This document shows, one piece after another, positions 16,691 to 25,900 of a stretch of DNA of 64,000 nucleotides. Under the pieces are notes generated by a model. That model saw only the letters and a list, made by a program, of their open reading frames with translations. It was not told the origin of the DNA and did no database searches. The position numbers and the translations under genes are program-made. Source of the stretch: CFX2 sp014338005 (GTDB lineage: Bacteria > Chloroflexota > Anaerolineae > Aggregatilineales > Phototrophicaceae); the NCBI GenBank assembly GCA_030263555.1, contig SZPE01000012.1:1-64000 (forward strand). The letters run 5' to 3'. Position 1 is the first letter of the stretch, and each line of letters opens with the position of its first letter.

Positions 16691-17386
16691 ATGGCTGTTA
16701 AAACCCGGTCGCGCCGCCGCGCGCCCCAACGGTCGCTGCCGCCCATAATCGCCGATTATCTGCCGGGCTGGTTAATCCTGGCGGCAGTGATGAGTATTCT
16801 GTTTCCCAACGCGCTGCCGGTGATGGTGAATGCCGCCGGGCAGGTCATCAGCCGCGTGCCGGAATGGGTGGGCAGCCTGTTCGCCGGGCCATCGCCGATT
16901 GCGCCTTTGTTCACCGACGAAATAGACCATTGGGCGCGCGACATCGGGCGCTGGTCCGAGGAACATGAACTGGAACCAAACCTGCTGGCGACGGTCATGC
17001 AGATCGAATCGTGCGGGCATCCCACCATCAGCAGTTACGCCGGGGCGCAGGGGTTGTTCCAGGTGATGCCCTTCCACTTCACTGCCGGCGAAAACCAGCT
17101 TGACCCCGATACCAACGCCCGGCGCGGCGCGGCTTACCTTAAGTGGTGTGTGGACTACAGCGGCGGTGACGTGGGTTTAACGCTGGCCTGTTACAACGGC
17201 GGGCCGTCGGTGGTCAAAAAGCCCTTCGCGGCCTGGAGCAGCGAAACGCAGCGATATTACCGCTGGGGGGTGGGCATCTACGCCGACGCCCTCACCAACC
17301 AGTCCCACAGCGACACGCTCGACCGCTGGCTGGCGGCGGGCGGCGGCGGCCTGTGCCGGATGGCCGCCGGCGAACTGGGGCTGTAG
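16691..17386 (+). CDS. Membrane-anchored lytic transglycosylase (SLT domain)
   Basis: Peptidoglycan-cleaving enzyme of 231 residues. An Arg-rich start and one hydrophobic helix (about 25-48) anchor it; the SLT domain (about 85-200) has the catalytic glutamate in VMQIESCGHP (Glu106), the GAQGLFQVMPFHF motif and the ACYNGGPSVV motif. It follows the defective PBP by 144 bp and has its own promoter with a LexA-like box, so it may be induced after DNA damage. An ATG with GGAGAG in front gives the start. A family SLT enzyme makes 1,6-anhydro-muropeptides; that activity is expected here. Confidence 0.92.
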   Translation: MAVKTRSRRRAPQRSLPPIIADYLPGWLILAAVMSILFPNALPVMVNAAGQVISRVPEWVGSLFAGPSPIAPLFTDEIDHWARDIGRWSEEHELEPNLLATVMQIESCGHPTISSYAGAQGLFQVMPFHFTAGENQLDPDTNARRGAAYLKWCVDYSGGDVGLTLACYNGGPSVVKKPFAAWSSETQRYYRWGVGIYADALTNQSHSDTLDRWLAAGGGGLCRMAAGELGL

Positions 17387-17438
17387 AAATCCCCCTGGCC
17401 GGCGGTTTCACGCCCTCTAAAAGAGCCTCTACCGAAGT

Positions 17439-17460
17439 GGACACGCCCCAGAGCGTGTCC
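17439..17460 (+). terminator. GGACACGC/GCGTGTCC hairpin after the transglycosylase
   Basis: A perfect 8-bp stem with a CCCAGA loop lies 52 bp after the gene. A TTTTT run follows only 7 bases later, so termination is possible but not ideal. It may instead be a copy of a dispersed palindromic repeat. Confidence 0.4.
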
Positions 17461-17582
17461 AACTGCGTTTTTCGCCGTTTATAATAGATGTATATCCGGG
17501 CCGGGTGTGTTAAAATCGTTTGCAATGCTGCTGCCGCGCGTTCCTTAAAATTTAAAATAAGCCTGTTTAGCCGGGAAATTCT

Positions 17583-20051
17583 GTGAATCGAATAATGCCG
17601 CTTTCCTATTTAAGCCGCATGTGGCGATACCTGACGCACCCCGCCGCTGATGTTCATGCCCCGGAACAGCGGCGGCAGGCGGAACTGCTGACGGCGATTC
17701 TGCTGTTGGTCGCCCTGGGAGGGCTGGTCATCTGGCTGCTGCATTTTTTAACGCACAGCGGCGACCCTCGCGCAAGCCCCTGGTTTGCGGTCGGTATACT
17801 GAACCTGGCCGTGTTGAGCATCTGCCATTTACTGAACCGGCGTGGTTTTTACCGGCTCTCCGCCGCTCTGGTCGTCACCTATGGCATGGGGATGATTCTG
17901 GGGATGGCAGCCCTCCTCGGCGACAGCGCCGCGCTGCGGGCGCTGCACTATTTTATCGCAGTCACGGTGTTCAGTAGCTTGATTTTTTCTGCCAGAACCG
18001 CCCTGATCCTGTACATCATCCAGATCGCCGGTATGGGGCTGCTGGGGCTGGTTTCGCCGCCGTCCTTCGCGCTGGAAATTTTCATCGGGCCGCTGGCGTT
18101 TAATATCCTGCTGGGCATCCCGATTTTGCTGGTGGTATATTATTACCGGCAGCGGGAAAATCAGCGGCGCGCGCAGCTGGCCGAAAGCGAAACCCGCTAC
18201 CGCAGCGTGGTCGAGAACCTGCGCGACGTGGTATACACCCATTCGGTGAGCGGCCATATCATCAGCCTGAACAGCGTGATCGAACGGCTTTTGGGCTGGC
18301 CGCGTCAGGCGCTCATTGGCCGCTCGGTGATGGATTTTATCCATCCCGACGATCACCCCCTGGCGCTTTCGTTGTTCCGGCACATCTTAAAAGGCGAATC
18401 GCCGCCCCTGTTTGAACTGCGCCTGCGGACGCAATCCGGCAGCTATATCTGGACGGAATTTAAAGTATCGCCGGTGATGGAAAACGGGCGGGTAGTTTAT
18501 ATTTCCGGCGTGGCGCGGGACATCAGCGAGCGCAAGCAGATCGAGGCCATCTTGCGGGAAGCCAACCAGATGCTCCAGGTGGTGATTCATCATTCACCGC
18601 TGCCGATTGTGGTGCTTGACATAGATCAAAAAGTGACCGTCTGGAACCGGGCGGCAGAGCGCACTTTCGGCTGGAAGGAGCGGGAAGTCATCGGCCAGCA
18701 TTATCCGATTGTGCCGGACGAAAAACAGGCTGAATATCTCGAATTTACGAATGAGATGCTTCAGCATGGCCGGGTGCTGATCGGCAGGGAGACTCACCGC
18801 AAGCGGCGCGATGGTTCGACAGTGGATGTCGGTATTTCGGGCGGCCCGCTGCGGAACGCGCAGGGCAATATCAACGGCGCGGTGATTTTGTTTGAGGACA
18901 TTACCGAGCGCAAGCGGGCCGAGGCCGCGCTGCGGGAAAGTGAAGAACGCTACCGGATTATTTCCGAGTTGATCTCTGATTACGCCTATTCACTGCGCGT
19001 CGAACCGGACGGCACTATGGACATAGATTGGATCACCGATTCGTACCGGCACATCACCGGCTTTAGCTGGGATGAAGCGAGAACGATGGGCTTGTACGGC
19101 CTGTACCACCCGGACGACGCCGAGCGAGCCATGCAGGATGTACAGCGCACGGCTGAAGGACATGCCACCACCGGTGAATACCGCCTGATAACCCGCAGCG
19201 GCAGCCAGATATGGCTGCAGATACACCGCTTCCCGGTGTGGGATGCCGAGAAGAAACGGGTGGCGCGGATTTACGGCGTGGCACAGAACATTAACGCGCA
19301 CAAAGAGGCCGAGGCGCAAAAGCTGCGGCTGGCGCTTCAGCGGGAGCGGCTGAAACTGCTCGGCCAGTTCGTGCGCGCCATTTCGCACGACTTCCGCACC
19401 ACGCTGGCGAACATCGAAACCAGCCGCTACCTGATCGAACGCGCGTTAAACGAGGAAACACGCCAGGCTATGCAGCCCCGCCTGCACCGGATTCACGAGT
19501 GCGTGGATCGCTTGAGCGGCCAGTTAGATAACCTATATACGGTATCCGCCGTCACCGACCCGAACACCGAGCCGCACAATCTCAACCACCTGATCGAAAG
19601 CCTGATGCGGGAGCAGGCCGTCCATGCCCAGGAGAAAAACCTGCTTTTTACCTTTAACGCGCATCCTTACCTGCCGTTGATTGCGGTTAACGCGGCGGAG
19701 ATGGCGCGGGCGATCCGGCATCTGATCGTGAACGCCATCACCTACACGCCGTCGGGCGGGTCGGTCACGGTCAGCACGCGGCTGGCCGAGGAAAACATCC
19801 TGATCGAAGTGCGCGATACCGGCATGGGCATCGCCCCGGAACACCAGCCGCATATTTTTGAGCTGTTTTACCGCGCCGATGCCTCGCGCACGATTGACTC
19901 CGGTGGCATCGGCTTGGGCCTGAGCATTGTCAAAATGGTTGTCGAGGCGCACGGCGGGCAGATCAACATGGAAAGCTCCCCTGACGGCACCGCTTTTGTC
20001 ATTACCCTGCCGGTCGTCCAGTTTGAGGCCGCTCCTCCGCCGGCATCCTGA
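17583..20051 (+). CDS. Multi-PAS membrane sensor histidine kinase
   Basis: Sensor kinase of 822 residues starting at GTG (an ATG four codons later is possible). Five to six hydrophobic helices (about residues 30-190) form an N-terminal membrane sensor of unknown ligand. Three PAS domains follow (about 205-320, 335-445, 455-580), then HisKA with the phospho-acceptor in RAISHDFRTTL (His602) and a HATPase with DTGMGIAP and GGIGLGLSI. No receiver gene is adjacent, so it is an orphan kinase here; the CheY-like protein 16 kb upstream is one possible partner. The next gene begins 11 bp after its stop. Confidence 0.92.
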   Translation: MNRIMPLSYLSRMWRYLTHPAADVHAPEQRRQAELLTAILLLVALGGLVIWLLHFLTHSGDPRASPWFAVGILNLAVLSICHLLNRRGFYRLSAALVVTYGMGMILGMAALLGDSAALRALHYFIAVTVFSSLIFSARTALILYIIQIAGMGLLGLVSPPSFALEIFIGPLAFNILLGIPILLVVYYYRQRENQRRAQLAESETRYRSVVENLRDVVYTHSVSGHIISLNSVIERLLGWPRQALIGRSVMDFIHPDDHPLALSLFRHILKGESPPLFELRLRTQSGSYIWTEFKVSPVMENGRVVYISGVARDISERKQIEAILREANQMLQVVIHHSPLPIVVLDIDQKVTVWNRAAERTFGWKEREVIGQHYPIVPDEKQAEYLEFTNEMLQHGRVLIGRETHRKRRDGSTVDVGISGGPLRNAQGNINGAVILFEDITERKRAEAALRESEERYRIISELISDYAYSLRVEPDGTMDIDWITDSYRHITGFSWDEARTMGLYGLYHPDDAERAMQDVQRTAEGHATTGEYRLITRSGSQIWLQIHRFPVWDAEKKRVARIYGVAQNINAHKEAEAQKLRLALQRERLKLLGQFVRAISHDFRTTLANIETSRYLIERALNEETRQAMQPRLHRIHECVDRLSGQLDNLYTVSAVTDPNTEPHNLNHLIESLMREQAVHAQEKNLLFTFNAHPYLPLIAVNAAEMARAIRHLIVNAITYTPSGGSVTVSTRLAEENILIEVRDTGMGIAPEHQPHIFELFYRADASRTIDSGGIGLGLSIVKMVVEAHGGQINMESSPDGTAFVITLPVVQFEAAPPPAS

Positions 20052-20062
20052 AAGGATTGACC

Positions 20063-20773
20063 ATGCAGCCGATTACCGATCGTGTTTATGCCGTACCCGG
20101 TATGTCCATCGGGCGGATTTATATCATCACCGGCGATGATGGCCTGGCGCTGGTGGATACCAGCCTGTTGCCGCAGACGCCGCAGCGCCTTCAGCCGCAG
20201 CTTCGGGCGCTTGGTTATGACCTGGAGGACATCCGGCATATCCTCATCACCCACGCCCATCCTGACCATATCGGCGGGCTGGCGGCTTTTCAGCGGGTCG
20301 CCAACCCGCGCACATACACCCACCGGCGCGATGCCCCGGTCGTGCGCGGCGAATCGCCGATGGTGAGGCCCCGGCGCGAAGACCTGCGCGGCGTGTTCCG
20401 GCTGATGAGTTATACAGGCGGTTTTGCGCCGCCGAACCCGGCGCGGGTGGACGTTGACCTTAAAGAGGGCGACATTCTGGACGCGATTCTGCCTGGGCTG
20501 CAAGTGGTGGAAACCTTCGGCCACAGCCCCGGCCATGTGGCCTTCTGGTGGCCGGAAAAACGGCTGCTGTTCGGCGGCGACCTGGTGTTTCACCTGCCCT
20601 GGGGGCTGACGCTGCCTCTGGCGGCCTTTACGCCGGATATGGCCGAGGCCAAACGGTCGGTGCTGAAGGCCGCCGAGCTAAACCCGGACATCCTGTGTCC
20701 GGGGCATGGCGCGCCCATCGTCGGCGGCGCAGGGGCAAAACTGCGCGCCTTCGCCGCCCGGCTGAAGCTGTAA
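20063..20773 (+). CDS. Metallo-beta-lactamase-fold hydrolase
   Basis: Zinc hydrolase of 236 residues. The first metal motif is THAHPDHIGG (H-x-H-x-D-H), the second metal histidine is in GHSPGH, the bridging Asp in LFGGDLVF, and the last histidine in CPGHGAPI, so the binuclear site is complete. The ATG at 20063 is chosen because AAAGGA precedes it at 6 bp; an upstream TTG at 20057 overlaps that site. It is probably co-transcribed with the sensor kinase. The glyoxalase II / lactonase-like subgroup is likely, but the substrate is unknown. Confidence 0.92.
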   Translation: MQPITDRVYAVPGMSIGRIYIITGDDGLALVDTSLLPQTPQRLQPQLRALGYDLEDIRHILITHAHPDHIGGLAAFQRVANPRTYTHRRDAPVVRGESPMVRPRREDLRGVFRLMSYTGGFAPPNPARVDVDLKEGDILDAILPGLQVVETFGHSPGHVAFWWPEKRLLFGGDLVFHLPWGLTLPLAAFTPDMAEAKRSVLKAAELNPDILCPGHGAPIVGGAGAKLRAFAARLKL

Positions 20774-20866
20774 AAATCAGCCCGGCTATGACAGCATTTT
20801 CTGCAAGCTGTCGCAAAATTTCGATTGCGCTTATAATGTAAAAATGTAAATAAAATGGGGAAATTA

Positions 20867-22960
20867 ATGATGTTACGCCGTCTGCTGGTCGTTGCTGTGG
20901 TTGGTTTTTCCCTCTCTGCCGGGGTGTCGTCGCTGCGCCCGCCGCCGGTTTTTGCTTCTGGGAACTGGAACGGCCAGGACACCTACCACGTGCCGATCTC
21001 CTGGTGCGCCGTGCGGGGCAGCCCGGCGGTGGATAACCCGAACCTGGCCGGGGATGCCACCACCAACAATATCCTCTGGCGGCGGCACGAACGCCCCACC
21101 GACAATATCTACGTTAACCCCACCGGCATCACTTTTCGCTCGGCCATCAACAGCTTCGCTATGCAGGGTTTCAGCTTCCCCACCTTCACCGATACCACCC
21201 CGACCCCCAACACCGGACGACCGGGCGACCTGCGCGACATCACCGACAACCCCACCGAATTTCTCACCATGGTCAACCTGTGCGGGCAGGAATGGAGCAA
21301 GCTGGGACGCGCCGGTGTTGGCATCATGGCGATCAACATCAACCTGTTTCATAACGCAGCGGGCGACTACCTGAACACCGTCGGTTATGGCGGCTGCCTG
21401 CAGAACGCCGCCGGCGCCTGCATTGTGCCGATCAACGGGCGGGCCGCGCTGGCCGACAACCACTACCTGTACCCCGGCGTGCCGAACCCGAACTGGCCGC
21501 CGACCCCTGGCGACCCCAACGGCACAAGACGGTTTACGGCCAACGGGCTGCCGATCACCGACCCCTGGGACATCGCCGCCGGACACGCTTTTGCGCGGGC
21601 GATGGGGCTGCCGGAACGGTTGAACGTATTCGCCCTGATGATGCCGGCGCTGCAAGATAACAACGGCGACGGCCAGGCCGATAACCGCAGCCTTAACTCG
21701 ACCGAAGTGGCTGCCCTGCGCGCTGCCGCCGCCAACGTGCCGCATGTCGAAACCGATCCGCAGGGTCAGTTTGATCCGGGCGCGTTCGTCACCCACGAAC
21801 ACTACGACGGTATTGCCGAGTTCGACGATCAGCCGCCGCACCTCGATCTGTCGCACGTGACCGCCGGGCTGGAACTGGAAACCAACCGGGTCTTTTTCGA
21901 CCAGCACGTTCTGGGGCTGCTGCCAGAAGAAGAACAGATGGAATTCTGGTTTTTGCTGGACACCGACGGCGCGGATTTTGGCGCGGACTCCGGCCTGCTG
22001 GCCGAGTCTGGCGTGCCGGAAACCCATTTTGAAGGTGTCGAACTGGTGGCGCGCGTGGTCGTGCAGGATGGCGTGGTCACGCTGGTGGAAGTAAGCCAGT
22101 ACGCCGAAGGCGGCCTGTTCCCGGTGGACGGCTACAGCGCCGAACTGCTGACGCTGGTGATGCACCCCATCACGCTGCCGGAGGGTGAAGGCGAACCGGA
22201 AGCCGCGCCGATTCCGGTCAGCCATTCGGTGCGGCTGGAACTGCCGGACGAGCTGCACGACATCGAAGCCGGGCAGGAGTTCCGCCTGCATGTCATCACC
22301 ACCCACGAGGCGCGGGAATTTGTAGACCACCTGGACGACGACGAAGGGCGGCATGGGCGGGCCTTCACGCTTGAACCGCCGGTTTTCCCGCACTGTGCGG
22401 CCCGCGCCGACGGCGCGCCGGGCGGCAACGTGCCGGTGGTGCTGGACGGCCTGACGCCAAACGCGCCCATTCACGGTCTGCTCGGCCCTGACCTGGTTTT
22501 TACCGGCGTCAGCGACGAGCAGGGCGGCGGCCTGATAAACCTGCCCATCCCGGAGGGAACCGAGCCGGGTTATCACCTGGTTACGGTCGGCGTGGACGAT
22601 ACCGCCCTGACCGCCGACTGCGTGGTTTTCGTGCAGGAACAGCCGGGCGACACCCGCACGCCGCCGGTGGAAGTGACCGTCCCGGCGGACGAAACGCCGG
22701 CTGCGACGCCGCCGGTTGTTATCTCCACGCCGCAGCCGGGCGCGGCCTTCGCCCTGCTGACCAGCTACGAAGACCTGCTGCGCTGGCAGGGGCGCAATCT
22801 CAACCGGCTCGGCGCCCTGCTCGAAATCCTGGCGCGCCGGCGCGAAGTGCGCCCCGCCCTGCTGGCGGAACTGGTCGCCGGCTACGAGGCGCTGCTCCGG
22901 CGGCAGGCCGAACGCCTGGAACGTTTCGAGGCTTTAATCGAAAAATACGTCAATGACTGA
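20867..22960 (+). CDS. Exported protein with broken metzincin-like zinc motif
   Basis: Secreted protein of about 697 residues. A basic start and signal peptide (LLVVAVVGFSLSAGVSS) are followed by a large N-terminal region in which DIAAGHAFARAMGLPERLNVFALM lines up with the HExxHxxGxxH / NLM-P arrangement of metzincin proteases; only the first histidine and the glycine remain, so zinc catalysis is unlikely. NGDGQADNRSLNSTE looks like a calcium-binding loop. After beta-rich domains and a Pro/Thr linker, the C-terminus is a predicted coiled coil with two LLRxQxxRLxR repeats. A TATAAT at 20832 makes the ATG at 20867 (or 20870) more likely than one at 20855. Function unknown. Confidence 0.72.
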   Translation: MMLRRLLVVAVVGFSLSAGVSSLRPPPVFASGNWNGQDTYHVPISWCAVRGSPAVDNPNLAGDATTNNILWRRHERPTDNIYVNPTGITFRSAINSFAMQGFSFPTFTDTTPTPNTGRPGDLRDITDNPTEFLTMVNLCGQEWSKLGRAGVGIMAININLFHNAAGDYLNTVGYGGCLQNAAGACIVPINGRAALADNHYLYPGVPNPNWPPTPGDPNGTRRFTANGLPITDPWDIAAGHAFARAMGLPERLNVFALMMPALQDNNGDGQADNRSLNSTEVAALRAAAANVPHVETDPQGQFDPGAFVTHEHYDGIAEFDDQPPHLDLSHVTAGLELETNRVFFDQHVLGLLPEEEQMEFWFLLDTDGADFGADSGLLAESGVPETHFEGVELVARVVVQDGVVTLVEVSQYAEGGLFPVDGYSAELLTLVMHPITLPEGEGEPEAAPIPVSHSVRLELPDELHDIEAGQEFRLHVITTHEAREFVDHLDDDEGRHGRAFTLEPPVFPHCAARADGAPGGNVPVVLDGLTPNAPIHGLLGPDLVFTGVSDEQGGGLINLPIPEGTEPGYHLVTVGVDDTALTADCVVFVQEQPGDTRTPPVEVTVPADETPAATPPVVISTPQPGAAFALLTSYEDLLRWQGRNLNRLGALLEILARRREVRPALLAELVAGYEALLRRQAERLERFEALIEKYVND

Positions 22961-22983
22961 CCGCTGCCTGCCGCTGGCGGCAT

Positions 22984-25900
22984 ATGACGGAGCATCCGGC
23001 TATGCCTGACTCCTTTAACCTGTCCGATGTGATGATCTCTTATTCGCGCAAGGATAAGGATTTCGTCCAGCAGCTTGCAGATGCGCTGAAGCAAAACGGG
23101 CGTGAAGTGTGGGTGGATTTTGACGACATCCCCTACAGCGCCGAATGGTGGCAGGAAATCGAGGCGGGCATTGAGGGCGCTAATGCGTTTATATTTGTCA
23201 TCTCGCCGGACTCGATCAATTCCGACGTGTGCCGCCGCGAGATTGACCACGCCATTAAACATAACAAGCGGCTCATCCCCATCCTGCGGCGCGAACTGAC
23301 CGAGGCGGCGGATCGTAAGGCCGTTCATCCGGCGGTCGCTTCGCGCAACTGGATTTTTTTCCGCGAAACCGACAAATTCGACGACGCGCTCAGAACCCTG
23401 CTGCGGACGCTGGACGCCGACCTGTCGCATATCCAGCTTCATACCCGGCTGCTGGTGCGCGCCCGCGAATGGGACGGCAAAAAACGCCGGGGCAGCCTGC
23501 TGCTGCGCGGCGACGACCTTCAGGAAGCCGAAAAATGGCTGGCGGAAGGCATCCAGCGCGACCCGCCGCCCACCGAGCTGCAAATCCAGTTCATCACCGC
23601 CAGCCGCAAAGGCGCCAACCGCTTCCGGCGTATCATCGGCGGGGCGATGGCGGCGGCGCTGGTCATCGTCAGCATCCTGGCGGTGGTGGCCTACAACCAG
23701 TCGTTAGAAACCGAAAAGGCACTCCAGCAGGCCAACGTGGCGCTGACCCAGGTGGCGATGGAAGCCGACGCGCGCGGCACGGCGCAGGCGGAGGCGATTA
23801 AGGAAGCCGACGCCCGCGCTACCCAGGCCGTCATCGCCCTGAACAACGAAGCGACCGCCCGCGTGGCCGAAGGCATCGCCAAAGAAGAAGCCGACAACGC
23901 CGCGACGGCGGCCAAAGACGCGCAGGAAAACGCCGCCACCGCCACCGTCGCGCGCGGCCAGGCGCAGATCGAAGCCGGGAACGCCCGCAATTCCGCCGCC
24001 ACCGCCCAGGCCAACGCCACCCGCGCCGCCGAAAACGCCAACGAGGCCGCCACCCGCGCCGTCGAGGCCGCCCAGAACGAACAGACCGCCATCGCAGCGG
24101 CGGCCACCAGCGCCCGCCGCGCCACCGAATCGGCAGAAAATGCCAATGCTGCCATGACGGCGCAGTTCCAGGCGGAGCAGAACGAAGCGACCGCGACCGC
24201 TGCCCAGGGCGCGGCGGAGGAAGAGTCCCGACGGGCGCGCGCCCTGGCGCTGGCGACCGCCTCAAAAACCGCCCTGGCCGAAGGCAACCGCCCGCTGGCC
24301 TTGCAGCGCGCGCTGCTGGCTTACAGCCTGCGCCCCGACCTGGCCGAAGTGCAAAGCGCCCTGTACGAAGCCAGTTTTTCCTCCGGGCTGCGCTACCGTT
24401 TTTCGCTCGATGACGTGCGGGTTGAGTTTTTGTCCTTCAGCGACGACGGCGCGCGCGCCCTGGGACGGGATGGCGGCGAACTGCTGGCCTACAGCCTGAC
24501 CAGCGGCCAGCCTGTGACGCCCGCGCCGGGGGATGCCGCCCGCAGCGCGCGCCTGCACACCGCCGACGGCGGGCTGGAGCTGCGTAATATGGGCCTAAAT
24601 CTCATCCTGGTGGATACGGCCAGCGGCGATGTCCTGCGTACATTTACGCATACCGAGATGATCGGCAGCGCCGAGTTTAGCCCGGATGGCCGCCGCATCA
24701 TCTCCGGCCTGAGAAACGGTCGAGTGCATCTATGGGATGTCCAGACCGGCATCGAACTTCATCGTTTCACCGGCCATATCGCGGGAATTCGCAGCGCGGC
24801 TTTTAACAACGATGGGACGCTGGCCGTTTCCGTCTCGGATGATGGCAGCGTCCGCGTCTGGGATTTACGCTCGCTGTCGCCGTCCAACTTTTCCTCGGCG
24901 GATACACCCGTCGGCTTCGGCGCGCTGCTGGCGTTCAGCCCCGATGGGCGGCTGGCGCTGTCCGCCATTCGATCAGCGCCTTATCAGGTATACGTATGGG
25001 ATGTAAGCACCCGCGCGCCGCTGGCCGGTTTCCCGGCGGTCGCCAGCGACTCGGTACAGTACGGCCTGTTCAGCCCGGACGGTTCGCGGGTATGGTATGG
25101 AACGTTCACCGATGCCGTCATTAAAAATCTGGACACCGGCGAGGTGCTGCCGCTGGCGGTCGAAAAACCCTATTTCCTGCAAGCGGCAGCCTGGAGTCCC
25201 GATGGCCGCTGGCTGCTGACCACAGGCTACGATGACGTGATTCTGCTGGATGCTTCTAATGGCGCGGAGCGCCACCGTTTCACGCGATTTGCTTCCCCGG
25301 CGCAGCGGGTGGCCTTCAGCCCGGACAGCCAGACCGTGTTTTTCACACGCGGCAGCCGCCTGGAAATCTGGGATATTTCCACCGATCCGCCCCGCCAGAT
25401 CAACGGCGCGGAGGATGCCATCCGGGATGAACCGGTGGTCGTATACCAGGACACCCAGGTGTTCACCGGCCAGCGGGACGGCGTGGTGCGGCTGTGGGAT
25501 GTGATGACCGGCCAGACCATCAAAACGCTGCTGGGACACCGGGAAGGCATCGGCAGCCTGGCGCTCAGCCCGGACAAAAAACTGATCGCCGCCGCCTCGT
25601 ATGACCGCACCCTGCGCGTGTGGGATGTGGAGACGCGCCAGAACATCCTGACCATCACCAGCGCCGATGTGCTGCTGCGTATTGGTTTTACGCCCGATGG
25701 CCGCCGGGTTTACGGCCTCGATGCGGTCAACAATACACTGCTGCAGTGGACAGTCCCTGACCTGAGCGACGGTATCGAAAGCCTGATTCAACAGACCTGC
25801 TCGGAATATGCGCTGCCGCCCATCTCCGAAGATGAACAGGCGCAGTTTAACCTGGACGACGGCGAGGGCTGCGAGGCGCTCGGCCTGGTAGACCAGGGCG

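Noticed and set aside
20873..22576. Long minus-strand open frame (567 codons) under the exported pseudo-metzincin
   Set aside because: Composition (Gln/His/Arg/Val-rich) is that of an antisense shadow; the plus-strand frame has a signal peptide, domains and a coiled coil.
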